Positions 36,295 to 45,831 of a DNA stretch of 64,000 bases are shown piece after piece (the first letter of the stretch is position 1; every line of letters starts with the position of its first letter). The stretch comes from Bradyrhizobium hereditatis. GTDB lineage: Bacteria; Pseudomonadota; Alphaproteobacteria; Rhizobiales; Xanthobacteraceae. The stretch spans positions 62,001 to 126,000 of the forward strand of contig NZ_JAGKJK010000019.1 of assembly GCF_020329435.1 (NCBI RefSeq), written 5' to 3'. The position numbers and the translations under genes were made by a program. The notes below the pieces were generated by a model. It was not told the origin of the DNA and did no database searches. It was given only the letters and a program-made list of their open reading frames with translations.

Positions 36295-36801
36295 ATGCAT
36301 CGCAATCCAGATCCGCGCGGAACTTGCGCGCACGAAGAGACGCATGGTCACCCCATCGATGGCGACGCAGTTGAGTCTCGCGCCCGCTCGTATGCACTAT
36401 CGAAAGGGGTGCCGTTCACGCCGATGCGCCAAAGCGTGCTTGCCTTGCTTGCGGCGTCCGGCAAGCCGATGAGCGCCTACGAGATCGCAGAGAAAGTGAG
36501 CGATACGCGAAAGCTCAAAGCCGTGCAGGTCTACCGTGCGCTCGAATTCCTGCAGGAGGCAGGGTGCGTCCATCGGCTGGCGTCCCGCTCGGCCTATTTC
36601 GCCTGCGATCATCTGCACGGAGAAGGTGAAACGGTCGTCTTCATGGTTTGCGCGCAATGTGGCGCGGTTCAGGAGGCGGCCTCCGAACTGGTGGCGCGCG
36701 GCTTGCGGGGCGCAGCAAAAACAACCGGCTTCAGGCCCCGGCATCCGATGATCGAGGTGGAGGGCGAGTGCGCGGAATGCGCGGGTACGCCTGAACGCTA
36801 A
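36295..36801 (+). CDS. zur: Fur family zinc uptake regulator Zur
   Basis: A 168-residue metalloregulator. The winged-helix domain is visible as GVPFTPMRQSVLALLAASGKPMSAYEIAEKVSDTRKLKAVQVYRALEFLQEAGCVHRL. The dimerisation and metal domain has ACDHLHGEGETVVFMVCAQCGAVQEA and a terminal ECAEC, giving two CxxC pairs for structural zinc. The N-terminus is longer than usual and rich in His (HRNPDP…HEETHGH), which might add metal binding. It is a zinc-dependent repressor; palindromes of the alphaproteobacterial Zur type precede the receptor and GTPase genes downstream. The gene converges on the ABC-2 permease. Confidence 0.92.
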   Translation: MHRNPDPRGTCAHEETHGHPIDGDAVESRARSYALSKGVPFTPMRQSVLALLAASGKPMSAYEIAEKVSDTRKLKAVQVYRALEFLQEAGCVHRLASRSAYFACDHLHGEGETVVFMVCAQCGAVQEAASELVARGLRGAAKTTGFRPRHPMIEVEGECAECAGTPER

Positions 36802-36853
36802 CCCCCATGGCTTGCGGCACGATCGGTCAATCTTGCGGGTAAGGCGTCAGGAG

Positions 36854-38329
36854 TTATTCGATCGATCCGCGGGACGAGCGCGCAAGCGCGAGGCCGCCAA
36901 GTACGGACGCGAGCGCCAGCATCAACATGGCCCGCCACCAGATGCTCCACCTGATTTCGCTTGCCGGCATCTCAACCCAATGCCACCGGGGCAATGATGA
37001 CAGGTCACGCACGGTCATGGCGCGGCTCTCCAGGATTCTGGGAGAGAAATACTGCCGCCATCTTTTGTGAAAAGCCTCTGTCTGATCCTTGAAGGCGAGG
37101 AAACGGCGTGAATCGGTGCCGGCGATAGAGGTCAGCGCTTCGTTGATGAGCATCGCAGGCGATAACAAACTCAGCCTATCGACAAGTTTTTGCTGTTGCA
37201 GCAGTTGCTGATCAAAACGTTTCAAAAGCGGCTCGATCTGTTCGTCGACTTTTTGTTTGGCCAAAAAAAATCCACGCATGCGCGAAGGCACTTCGATACG
37301 TTCGTCTTTCACCAGTAGTGCTTCCGGATCGGAGGCATAGCGATAATCCGCACTGTAGAGATCCTCGTATTCGCGCAATGATTCGGCGGTTGCGACACGC
37401 GTGCGGCTGGCCAATTCGGTGCGGGAGGGGGCCGGGCTAACCAATCCCACGGCAAGGTTCATTGTCACCGGCAAGATGAGCACAAAAATCGTCCAGAGTG
37501 CCACCATGATCAACGCATTGGTCGAAGATGAGCGGCCAAAGGTGTTGACCAAGGCCGCGACCGCGAACCAGAACAAGCCATACGCCGCCACCAGCGCCGA
37601 CCACGACAACATCAGGACCAGTTGCTCCGCGCTGCGGGCTTCGGGACGGATCAAAAGCAGGACCACGAGCGGCACGGGAATAACGATCGCGAGCAGCGCA
37701 AGCACGCGCACGACGACTTTCCCAATCATCAACGTCGCGACGGAAAGCGGTTGCGAACAAAGCATGCGCAAGGTGCCATGTTCGCGCTCTGCCGACAGTA
37801 GGTTATACCCGAGCGTCGTAACCAGCAGAGGCAATACGAATACGATAACGAAAGCGAGATCGAAGTGCCCGCTGAGCAGATTCCAGGGATTTTCGATTTC
37901 AGTGTCGTACATGAACTGAACTTTGCTCAAATAGGTGATGCGGTAATAATTGGGCATCATGTCCGACTGACCGATCGCCAGCGCCGCGAGCGGTGCGTTG
38001 GGCATTGTGGCGTAACGCCCGGACAAGGTGCCGGCCATGGCAGCGGGGTTCGCGGGATTGGCGAACGGTATCAGCGCGGTTTGACCGGCGAGAACGGATT
38101 GGAGCGTGCCGCTATTTGCCGTTTGGGTCTCCCGTTCGTGTTTGAGGACTTGAGCGACCATGCGCTCCCGGAGCGTTGCTTGCGCCAGTCCCACAAATAG
38201 TCCGTAACCCACCATGAGAGCCAGAACGCAACACACCAACAGCAGCGTGCGATCGCGGACAAGGATGCGGGCCTCGTGCAGTACGACCAGCGACAAGGTG
38301 GAGAGCGGACGAGGTTGCATTGTCTTCAT
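36854..38329 (-). CDS. ABC-2 type transporter permease, DUF3526-like (second permease)
   Basis: A 491-residue membrane protein starting MKTMQPRPLSTLSLVVLHEARILVRDRTLLLVCCVLALMVGYGL, the usual single helix followed by a large extracytoplasmic loop. Core helices follow: FVIVFVLPLLVTTLGYNLLSAEREHGTLRMLCSQP (the ABC-2 signature), IGKVVVRVLALLAIVIPVPLVVLLL and ALVAAYGLFWFAVAALV, then a long soluble section and a last helix near the C-terminus. It is third of three genes after an ATPase and a related permease, 8 bp after the second. The set is divergent from a TonB-dependent receptor, with a Zur palindrome between. A role in zinc or metallophore handling is inferred. Confidence 0.88.
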   Translation of the reverse strand: MKTMQPRPLSTLSLVVLHEARILVRDRTLLLVCCVLALMVGYGLFVGLAQATLRERMVAQVLKHERETQTANSGTLQSVLAGQTALIPFANPANPAAMAGTLSGRYATMPNAPLAALAIGQSDMMPNYYRITYLSKVQFMYDTEIENPWNLLSGHFDLAFVIVFVLPLLVTTLGYNLLSAEREHGTLRMLCSQPLSVATLMIGKVVVRVLALLAIVIPVPLVVLLLIRPEARSAEQLVLMLSWSALVAAYGLFWFAVAALVNTFGRSSSTNALIMVALWTIFVLILPVTMNLAVGLVSPAPSRTELASRTRVATAESLREYEDLYSADYRYASDPEALLVKDERIEVPSRMRGFFLAKQKVDEQIEPLLKRFDQQLLQQQKLVDRLSLLSPAMLINEALTSIAGTDSRRFLAFKDQTEAFHKRWRQYFSPRILESRAMTVRDLSSLPRWHWVEMPASEIRWSIWWRAMLMLALASVLGGLALARSSRGSIE

Positions 38330-38337
38330 TCGACTGC

Positions 38338-39731
38338 CTAGCGCATCAGCGGACGGGTGAGCGCATACTGCGCGAGCGCGACGGAGAGGCAAAACATCAC
38401 GGCAAGCAACACAAGGCTCGCCCAATGATGCGCCAAGGCAAACGACACAGGCGGAAGTTGGTACTTGAATTGCGGCACGCTTGCCCACAGCTCGGGGCCA
38501 GCCTTGTGAAATGCGCATTACCCAAGCGATCGGCGTGTTCGATCAAGTCCTCGCTGACAATGTTCTGAATCTTCCGCCGTTGGGCTTCGGCCGCGGTCGA
38601 GAAGTCGCGATGTTGGGAAAAGTCCGTTCCCGCCAGGCCCATGGAGAAGCCGCGGAGTGCAACAACGGGGGCAACAACGCCGACCCACCCTTGCGCGCGC
38701 TGTTGACGCTCGAATGTGTCCCAAAGCCTACCGAAGTTTTCATCAAGTGCGCCGTAACCCGCCTCGTCATCAACTTTCAGCGCCGCGCCCCACTTGCTGA
38801 GCGGAACCGATGGATCCCACTGCGTTCGCGCACCGAAATGGGCAGACCAGGCCTTGCGGCCAGCATCCGCGATGTCGTGCGTGAGTTGAGCGTCAAAGTC
38901 GAGCCGGGACGGCGTGGGATAGAGCAAATTCGTCGCTTCGGAGGCGGTGCGCGGAGCAATCAGCGTTGCTGCGACCCAGAAGCCCAGGAGCAAGACCAGG
39001 GCAGCCCGCGATGAACGCGCGAGGGCTGATACCGCCAGGGTGAGAAACACGAAAAAGCCGAGATAGAGGCCGTATCCCGCCGCGAGCCACGTGATCCGAT
39101 AGACCACGTCCACGCGCTCTCCAGCGGGTAGGCGAGCAACGATGAGTACTGCAAACGCAAGGCCGACTGGAGCAATCAGAATGCCAACGCAGCTCGCAAG
39201 TGCTGCCGCTTTGCCGAAAAGAAGGCTCCGCGCAGGCGCGCCCAGGCTGAGCAACTGGCGCAACGTTCCGCGTTCGCGCTCATCGCTCGCAGAGTTGAAG
39301 CCGATGACGATAATGAGCAGGGGAAGCAAAACCTGAAGAAGCCAGGCTGGCGACAATTCGCCGAACCGCTGCAAGCCGGTTGCATCCTGGGCCGGCCTGA
39401 ACTTGACCTCGCTCTGGCGATGCGCCTGTAGCCAGACGGTCGAGCCAACAAACGGCCCAATGCCGGGATCGAAGACGGCAAGCGACGGTTCAGGCTTGAA
39501 GACGTGCATGCCCTGTTCCGCCGCATCGTGCGGGTGCCGATAGCCTTGGTGAAGCCAGGCGTTATAGTCGAGGGCCTGGCCTGCCGACCGTTCGCTATTC
39601 AGCTGAACCTGCCGATTCCATCCGGCCGCCAGAGCCACCAGCATGAGCATGACGACCAGCCCTCCGGCCCAGAGCAGACGCCCGTCGCGGGTCAGCTCGC
39701 GAAGATCTTTGGCGGCGATGATCGCGAACAC
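38338..39731 (-). pseudogene. ABC-2 type transporter permease (first permease), with a one-base frameshift near the 3' end
   Basis: Starts at a GTG (39731) just after the ATPase stop: FAIIAAKDLRELTRDGRLLWAGGLVVMLMLVALAAG, a large loop, then LLQVLLPLLIIVIGFNSASDERERGTLRQLLSLGAP (the ABC-2 signature) and several helices. The frame is intact to about 38505, where one base appears to be missing in CCTTGT. In the next frame the expected tail follows (ELWASVPQFKYQLPPVSFALAHHW, then a final helix LVLLAVMFCLSVALAQYALTRPLMR) with a stop at 38338. As written, the protein loses its last helix and ends in a nonsense tail at 38397. A real mutation and an assembly indel are equally possible. Normal length would be about 464 residues. 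Confidence 0.85.
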
Positions 39732-39732
39732 G

Positions 39733-40437
39733 TCAACTCCTCATGTGCTTGAGGTACAGCGCTTCAAGATCGGCATGGCTGACCTCCTCGCTCCTGAGCT
39801 CTTCCACCAGCCGCCCTTGCTTCATGATGCCGATGCGGGTCCCGGTCTGCTTCGCGTGGAAGAGATCGTGCGTTGTCGTCAAGACGGTCACGCCGTCGTT
39901 GCTGGCCTTGACCAGAAGCTCTGAGAACTCGTTGGCCGCGGACGGGTCAAGTCCTGAGGTGGGCTCGTCGAGCAAGAGAGCTTTGGCATTCTTGGCCAGC
40001 GCGATGGCAATTCCCACCTTCTGACGCATGCCTTTCGAGTAGGTCGCGACCCTGTTATCGGCTGCTTGACGCGGGAGACCTGCCGCCTCGAGCAGTTCAA
40101 GCAACCGCTGCCGCGGCAAATGCTCTCCGATTGCGAGTGAAGAGAAGAATGCCAGGTTTTCCAGGCCAGAGAGCACGCCATAGAGCGTGACCTGTTCGGG
40201 GATATATGCAAGGAGCCGCTTCGTCTCCAGCGGCTGACGCACGACGTCGAGCTTGCCGATTTGCAGGCTGCCGGATGTCGGCTGGAGAAAATTCAGGAAC
40301 AGATTGACCAGCGTCGTCTTGCCCGCGCCGTTCGCTCCCAAGAGGCAATAGATCTCGCCAGGCAGGACGCTGAGCGAGACGTTATCCAGAGCACGCTTGG
40401 CGCCAAACTGCTTCGTCACTTCAATCGCATCGAGCAT
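39733..40437 (-). CDS. ABC transporter ATP-binding protein (ABC-2 system)
   Basis: A 234-residue ATPase with Walker A LLGANGAGKTTLVNLFLNFLQP, the Q-loop at LLAYIPEQVTLYGVLSGLENL, the signature YSKGMRQKVGIAIALAKNA, Walker B LLLDEPTSGLDP and the H-loop TTTHDLF. It is the first gene of the leftward operon with two DUF3526-like permeases; its stop lies 1 bp before the next start. Together they form one transporter. The start lies about 117 bp from the Zur palindrome at 40554, which it shares with the divergent TonB-dependent receptor. In Caulobacter, a Zur-controlled receptor and a Zur-controlled ABC system are known for zinc; a similar job is inferred here. Confidence 0.93.
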   Translation of the reverse strand: MLDAIEVTKQFGAKRALDNVSLSVLPGEIYCLLGANGAGKTTLVNLFLNFLQPTSGSLQIGKLDVVRQPLETKRLLAYIPEQVTLYGVLSGLENLAFFSSLAIGEHLPRQRLLELLEAAGLPRQAADNRVATYSKGMRQKVGIAIALAKNAKALLLDEPTSGLDPSAANEFSELLVKASNDGVTVLTTTHDLFHAKQTGTRIGIMKQGRLVEELRSEEVSHADLEALYLKHMRS

Positions 40438-40553
40438 GGATCTCGTGCACCTCCACTGGCTATGTCGTGCGGCACGCCAGCGATAGAGAGTAGTGAATTC
40501 GACTGTTCACGCTCTGCGGTCGCATGACGAAGCCTCGTTGGTTGCCTTGACGT

Positions 40554-40575
40554 ATGTAACGTTATAACATTACAT
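40554..40575. promoter_or_regulatory. Zur-type palindrome upstream of the TonB-dependent receptor
   Basis: A 22-bp near-perfect palindrome: core GTTATAAC with arms ATGTAAC and ATTACAT. It lies 21 bp before the receptor start and 117 bp before the divergent ABC-2 ATPase. It matches the alphaproteobacterial Zur consensus style (GTTATAAC centre) and is identical at 21 of 22 positions to the one at 44550. Confidence 0.8.
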
Positions 40576-40595
40576 GGCCCTTGTGAAGCCTTGAC

Positions 40596-43016
40596 GTGAG
40601 TACGAGGCGGTTCTCGGGGGCAAGCGTGCGTTACTGGTTGTGTTCGGTTTCTCTATCAACCCTTTTGATAGCGGCAGGCGTGCTGCCTTTTGGCTTGGCT
40701 GAAGCGCAAGCTCAGACGCCTTCGTCGTCACCCAACCAGCCGGCGAGCTCGTTGCCGCCTATAACGGTTGACGCGCCGCAGCGGCGACCAACGGCGAGAG
40801 TGCCGACGCTGTCGAATTCGCAGAGAGGCCGTGTCTCCCGGACAAACAGAAATCCGCGACCCTCAACCATCGCCGAGGCTTCATCGCAGTCGCAAGGGCA
40901 GCAGCAGACGCCGGCGACGCCGCTCAACACCAATGTCGTTGCGCTCAGTGCGAGCCGGCTGGGGCTGACCCCGCGGGAGATTCCCGCAACCGTCGAGGTC
41001 GTCGGAGCGGAAACAATCCGGGAGCGGGGCTACCACACCACGATCGACACGGTGAACGGCGCAACCGGCGTGACCGCCAGCGACGCGCCGAACGACGTGT
41101 CGTTCTCCATGCGCGGTTTCCAGGGCGACCAGGTCAACGTGACCTACAATGGCGTCAATATCGGCCCGACGGGCTTCACGGCGCTGACCATGGAGACGTT
41201 CAACCTCGATCGGGTCGAATTTCTCAAGGGGCCATCTTCACTGATGTCAGGGCAGGGCGCGGTCGGCGGCGCCATCAACTACGTTACCAAGGCACCTTAC
41301 ACCGGACCGATCAGGAATGAAGCGTTCGTCGGTTTCGACTCGTTCGGCAGTGTTCGCACCGGCGTTGGCTCAGGAGGAAGCACCAACATCCAGGGCCTCG
41401 ACTACCGGTTCGACATCAGCCGATCGGTGCAGAACGGCTTCATTGATGACACCGACACAAAGAATCTGCACGTATCTGGACAACTGGATTATCGCCTCAC
41501 GAACGCGTTCAAGGTTTTCGTCGCGACCGAATACAAGGACTACAATGCGCGGGTCTATGAAGGCACGCCGCTCGTCCCGGTCGCTTTTAGCGGTCCTTTC
41601 GCGACCACGGGCATCGTGTCCGGAACGAAAGTCTCCGATTATAACGGCACCAACCTCGGTGCCGTCACAATCGACAGCCGGACGCTAACGACGAACTACA
41701 ACGTGCTCGACAATCACAAGACCATCAAGGAGTCATGGATACGCGGGGGCTTCGAGTGGGATCTAACGAGCAACGTCACTCTGAGAAGTCAGGTCTATAA
41801 CTACAATGCCAGCCGCGACTGGCACAACAATGAGGTCAGCGCCTTTAACAGCGCCACCAATCTGGTTGATCGTGAAAGGTTCTTTGTCCACCACAATCAA
41901 AACATGGTGGGCAACAACACGGACGTAACATGGAATACTGACGTTTTCGGCATGGAAAATCGCATGGTTGCGGCGCTTGAATCTTATCACCTCGATTTCA
42001 CGAGGCCAGCAGCGGCGAACTTTCCATCCGATCAGGTGACGTTGCTCGATCCCATCCGCGGCTACTATGGACTGCTGACGACGCAGCGGCAGACGGCGAC
42101 GATCGATAGCGTCGCGATCAACCTCGAAGACCGGTTGAAAATCACGCAGAACTTCGCGTTGATCGGCGGTCTGCGCTACAATCCCTTCCAGCTCGATCGG
42201 ACGTCAACCGACGTCAACGGCGTGAGCGGGGCTGGTTTCCCATACACCACAAGCTGGCAGCTCGTGACGGGCCGTATCGGCTACACATGGGAAGCGATTC
42301 CGGGGATGACGTTCTACAGCCAATATGCGACGGCCAGCGACCTGGCGGCAGGAAGCATCTTCCTGCTGAACCCGACGCAGCAATTGACCCTGACTTCGGC
42401 TCGCAGCTACGAAACCGGCGTCAAGAACCTGCTGTGGAACGGCCGCGCTGAATGGACCTTCTCGGCCTTCGATATCGAACGCAGCAATGTGTACTCGGCA
42501 CAGGCTGGTCGAACTCTCAATATTGCCGGTAAGGTCAAGTCGCAAGGTGTGGAATTTGCTGCGGCGGCGCGGCCGACCCCAGAACTCAAGCTCTGGGGCA
42601 ACGTCGCGTATGTCCATACACGCTATGCCGACTACGAGTTCACCGGTGGATCGTTCTCCGGCAATACGCCGCCGAACATACCCGCGGTCGTGGTCAACGG
42701 AGGTGCTTCCTACCGGTTTGCTAACCCGGGTTGGCTTCCCGTCGAGTTGGGTGTTTCGGTGCGTCATGTCGGCGACCGATATAGCACCGATGCCAATACG
42801 GTTAAGCTTCTCGCCTATACGACGGCGGATGCCTTCGCCTTTATCGACATTCCGAAGTCACCGACATTCCCGACCTTCGACAGCACGCGCGTCACCTTCC
42901 GGGTGCGTAACTTCACCGATGCGAAGTACGCGGCATGGAGCTCTCCATTCTATCCAGATCAGATCCTCCTGGGGGCACCGCGGACCTATGAGGTCGCGGC
43001 GTCCTTCAAATTCTGA
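40596..43016 (+). CDS. TonB-dependent outer membrane receptor, probably for zinc or a metallophore
   Basis: An 806-residue outer-membrane receptor. The signal peptide is LSTLLIAAGVLPFGLAEAQA; a TonB box is likely at LPPITVDAP. The plug starts at TPREIPATVEVVGAETIRERGYHTTIDTVNGATGV, with FSMRGFQGDQVNVTYNGVNIGPTGF and a GQGAVGGAINYVTKAP region. A 22-strand barrel follows and ends YEVAASFKF with the terminal Phe needed for assembly. The long linker before the plug is Pro/Ser/Gln-rich. The start is a GTG with a poor ribosome binding site. It overlaps the PepSY gene by one base (TGATG). The Zur palindrome 21 bp upstream strongly suggests zinc-dependent repression. Confidence 0.9.
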   Translation: MSTRRFSGASVRYWLCSVSLSTLLIAAGVLPFGLAEAQAQTPSSSPNQPASSLPPITVDAPQRRPTARVPTLSNSQRGRVSRTNRNPRPSTIAEASSQSQGQQQTPATPLNTNVVALSASRLGLTPREIPATVEVVGAETIRERGYHTTIDTVNGATGVTASDAPNDVSFSMRGFQGDQVNVTYNGVNIGPTGFTALTMETFNLDRVEFLKGPSSLMSGQGAVGGAINYVTKAPYTGPIRNEAFVGFDSFGSVRTGVGSGGSTNIQGLDYRFDISRSVQNGFIDDTDTKNLHVSGQLDYRLTNAFKVFVATEYKDYNARVYEGTPLVPVAFSGPFATTGIVSGTKVSDYNGTNLGAVTIDSRTLTTNYNVLDNHKTIKESWIRGGFEWDLTSNVTLRSQVYNYNASRDWHNNEVSAFNSATNLVDRERFFVHHNQNMVGNNTDVTWNTDVFGMENRMVAALESYHLDFTRPAAANFPSDQVTLLDPIRGYYGLLTTQRQTATIDSVAINLEDRLKITQNFALIGGLRYNPFQLDRTSTDVNGVSGAGFPYTTSWQLVTGRIGYTWEAIPGMTFYSQYATASDLAAGSIFLLNPTQQLTLTSARSYETGVKNLLWNGRAEWTFSAFDIERSNVYSAQAGRTLNIAGKVKSQGVEFAAAARPTPELKLWGNVAYVHTRYADYEFTGGSFSGNTPPNIPAVVVNGGASYRFANPGWLPVELGVSVRHVGDRYSTDANTVKLLAYTTADAFAFIDIPKSPTFPTFDSTRVTFRVRNFTDAKYAAWSSPFYPDQILLGAPRTYEVAASFKF

Positions 43017-44458
43017 TGGTAGTTCGCCCGTTGCGGGTCCTGGTCCTTATCCATCGCTGGCTGAGCGTCCCGCTGTGCCTGCTGTTCGCGATGTGGTTTG
43101 CATCTGGTATCGTGATGCACTTTGTGCCATTTCCAGCGCTCACCGAAGCTGAGCGCTTCGGAGGATTGTCGGTCTTCGACGTTTCCAAGGTGAGGCACAG
43201 TCCAGCCGAGGCTGTCGCGGCGAGCACGCTCAAAGGCGTCACGCGGGTGCGTCTGTGGCAGCGCACTGACGGTCCCGTGTACCTGGTGTCCACCGCCTCC
43301 GGCATGAAAGCCCTGCATGCTGACGATTTGCGCGCGGCCGATGTCCGCTCCGAGCAAGTGGCAGTCGCAATCGCGTCCGAGCATGCGCGCTTGCGCGGCT
43401 TGAATCCTGCTGCGGCGACTTTCGTGGAACTGGCGGAGTATGATCAATGGACGGTCCCGAACGGCCTCGACCGACACCGACCTCTCTATCGCATTGCTCT
43501 GAATGATGTTGCGGGAACCGAGCTGTACGTCTCGTCACGCACCGGCGAGATCGTGAGAGATACGACGCGCAGTGAACGCGCATGGAACTACGTTGGAAGC
43601 GTCGCGCATTGGATCTATCCGACCGCGCTGCGCAAAGACAGGATGGCCTGGAACGTCACAGTCTGGTGGTTGTCCCTTGCCGCCGTCATCGCGGCATTGT
43701 CGGGCCTCATGGTAGGCCTGTTTCGTCTCAGGCGCGTGCGAGACCGTGTCGTATCACCCTTCCGAAAGTGGCATGCTTGGCATCACCGGCTTGGATTGGC
43801 GTGCGCTGCGTTCCTGATGACGTGGATTGTTAGCGGATGGCTATCGATGGACCATGGCCGTCTTTTTTCCACCGGCGCGCTTACCAGATCGGAAGCGGAC
43901 CGGATCGCCGGGACGCCGGCATGGGTCGAACTGACCGCGACAGTGCCCGCATCGCTTTCACCGGCTACCCGTGAAATCGAGTGGTTCGCTTTCGGCGGCC
44001 GCATCCATCAACGTAATCGGACGGGAGTTGACGCGCAGCATATTTCCGTCGTCGTGCCAGCGTCTACTGCACCTGCTTTCCCGTTCCTGCAAGCCGATCG
44101 GGTCAATGCCGTCATCTCGAATGCTGTCGGTAGCTGCTCGAGCACTTCGGCGGTCGCGCCAGATGACTACTACTTCCTTGCATCTGAAGTTGCGCCGGCT
44201 CCCGTATATCGGTCTATATGCGGGGACGTTTGGTACCAAATCGATGGTGCTAGCGGCGCCAACCTGGAAAAGCTGGATGCGCAGCGTCGAACCTATCGCT
44301 GGCTCTACCGCGCGCTGCATACTTTCGATTTTCCTGCCTTGATGGCGCGCCGCAGCCTGCGGAGCGCGATGATTGTTGTTCTATGCGCGTTTGGAGCAGT
44401 GTTCAGCATCACCGGAATCGTGATCGCCTGGCGGCGACTGAGACTTGAATTTCGCTGA
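43016..44458 (+). CDS. PepSY-associated membrane protein
   Basis: A 480-residue inner-membrane protein with four probable helices. The first, near the N-terminus, contains VLVLIHRWLSVPLCLLFAMWFASGIVMHF (an HRW/H pair typical of PepSY_TM proteins). Others are around VTVWWLSLAAVIAALSGLMVGLF, LGLACAAFLMTWIVSGWLSM and the C-terminal MIVVLCAFGAVFSITGIVIAW. PepSY-like periplasmic sections lie between them (NDVAGTELYVSSRTGEIVRDT). Proteins of this type accompany TonB receptors and are proposed to reduce or release metal from its carrier. Translation is coupled to the receptor by a TGATG overlap. Confidence 0.9.
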   Translation: MVVRPLRVLVLIHRWLSVPLCLLFAMWFASGIVMHFVPFPALTEAERFGGLSVFDVSKVRHSPAEAVAASTLKGVTRVRLWQRTDGPVYLVSTASGMKALHADDLRAADVRSEQVAVAIASEHARLRGLNPAAATFVELAEYDQWTVPNGLDRHRPLYRIALNDVAGTELYVSSRTGEIVRDTTRSERAWNYVGSVAHWIYPTALRKDRMAWNVTVWWLSLAAVIAALSGLMVGLFRLRRVRDRVVSPFRKWHAWHHRLGLACAAFLMTWIVSGWLSMDHGRLFSTGALTRSEADRIAGTPAWVELTATVPASLSPATREIEWFAFGGRIHQRNRTGVDAQHISVVVPASTAPAFPFLQADRVNAVISNAVGSCSSTSAVAPDDYYFLASEVAPAPVYRSICGDVWYQIDGASGANLEKLDAQRRTYRWLYRALHTFDFPALMARRSLRSAMIVVLCAFGAVFSITGIVIAWRRLRLEFR

Positions 44459-44549
44459 CCGCATTCGAATTGGCCCTCCTGCCCATGCGCTGCAAAGGCA
44501 GCGACCACAATCAATCGTGATGGGCGCCCGAGACCTGTTGCGTGGCCAA

Positions 44550-44571
44550 ATGTAACGTTATAACATTACGT
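44550..44571. promoter_or_regulatory. Zur-type palindrome upstream of the first CobW GTPase
   Basis: ATGTAAC, core GTTATAAC, then ATTACGT; one position different from the copy at 40554. It lies 24 bp before the GTPase ATG at 44596. Confidence 0.8.
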
Positions 44572-44595
44572 ATTAGGGACTTTGGTTGCGTGGCA

Positions 44596-45777
44596 ATGAA
44601 GATAAATCAACCGATTCCGGTGACGATCCTCACGGGCTTCCTGGGCTCGGGGAAATCCACGCTGCTCAATGAACTCTTGGCGAGCGAGGCCTTTGCGGAC
44701 ACCGCCGTCATCATCAACGAGTTTGGCGATATATCCATCGATCATGACCTTGTTCGCTTGAACAAGCGCGAGCTGATGGTGACAACGACAGGCTGTCTCT
44801 GCTGCACAGCTGCCAGCGACATCAGATCTTCCCTGTTCGAACTTTACGACGCTATGGAGAGCAAGGCTGTCCCGTCGTTCAAGCGCGTGATCGTGGAGAC
44901 GACCGGCCTTGCCGATCCCGCTCCGATCATCAATCAGATCACACCGGGCGGCCTTCCGGCGGTCGGCTATCGGGACCATGTCGTGGCACGATGCTTTCGA
45001 CTGTCCGGCGTCGTCTGCGCAATCGACGTGACCATGATCGAAGAGACAATGGAGCGGCACTTCGAATGCATGAAGCAGTTGGCGTTTGCGGACAGTGTCG
45101 TGCTGACCAAGACGGATCTTGGCGCGGAAGCTCCCGCGGCTCCCGGTCTCTCCGGCCTGCTGCCGAAGATCCGGCAGATCAACGCTGCCGCGGCCATCGT
45201 GGACCGTCACGGGAGCGACTTCGATTTCGCCGCGGTCTTTGCTCCGCGTCGCTACGTTCCCTCCGAACAGGGAGGCGATGTCGAGGGGTGGTTGGCCTTA
45301 GAGGTGGCGTTGGCCCAGCAAGGGCAAACCCAAAACGGCGCCGCAGGCGCGAGCCGCCATGCGGCGGCTGGCATCAAGAGTCTGGCACTGCTCGAAAGCC
45401 GGCCCGTATCGCCGCGAAATCTCGCCACATTCATTGAACTGCTCAAGGCCGTAGGCGGTCCGCAATTGCTGCGTCTGAAGGGGCTTGTTGGGCTGGAGGA
45501 CGATCCGGAGCGGCCTCTTGTCGTGCACGGGGTTCAGCATGCGATTCAACAGTACCGGCTTCCGGCCTGGCCCTCGGACGATCGTCGCACGCGAATGGTC
45601 GTCATCACTCACGGCCTTGACGAAGCGGTCGTCAAGAATCTGTTCACGGCGATAACAGGCATTTCAGCGCGCGCAAAGGCGCAATTGGTGCTGACGGTCG
45701 CGGGTCTGAGCGTTCTCGGCTTTGCGCTTGTCGCAGGGCTAATGCTGCTGCTTCACGAGCGCCACTGCCCAGTTTGA
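44596..45777 (+). CDS. COG0523/CobW family GTPase with a C-terminal membrane segment
   Basis: A 393-residue G3E-family GTPase, probably a zinc metallochaperone. Walker A is ILTGFLGSGKSTLLNELL, the metal motif TGCLCC (CxCC) near residue 74, Walker B/switch II RVIVETTGLADPAPI and the G4 motif LTKTDL. The CobW_C domain reads RLKGLVGLEDDPERPLVVHGVQHAI and RMVVITHGLDEAVVKNLF. Unusually, the end is a hydrophobic 23-residue stretch (LVLTVAGLSVLGFALVAGL…) followed by LHERHCPV, a probable membrane anchor that is not normal for this soluble family. The ATG at 44596 follows a Zur palindrome. Expression under zinc limitation is expected. Confidence 0.88.
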   Translation: MKINQPIPVTILTGFLGSGKSTLLNELLASEAFADTAVIINEFGDISIDHDLVRLNKRELMVTTTGCLCCTAASDIRSSLFELYDAMESKAVPSFKRVIVETTGLADPAPIINQITPGGLPAVGYRDHVVARCFRLSGVVCAIDVTMIEETMERHFECMKQLAFADSVVLTKTDLGAEAPAAPGLSGLLPKIRQINAAAAIVDRHGSDFDFAAVFAPRRYVPSEQGGDVEGWLALEVALAQQGQTQNGAAGASRHAAAGIKSLALLESRPVSPRNLATFIELLKAVGGPQLLRLKGLVGLEDDPERPLVVHGVQHAIQQYRLPAWPSDDRRTRMVVITHGLDEAVVKNLFTAITGISARAKAQLVLTVAGLSVLGFALVAGLMLLLHERHCPV

Positions 45778-45831
45778 ACCCCCGCCTGTGATGCAGAACG
45801 CAACGAGACCTCAACGCTGAAAGGGCCAAGC

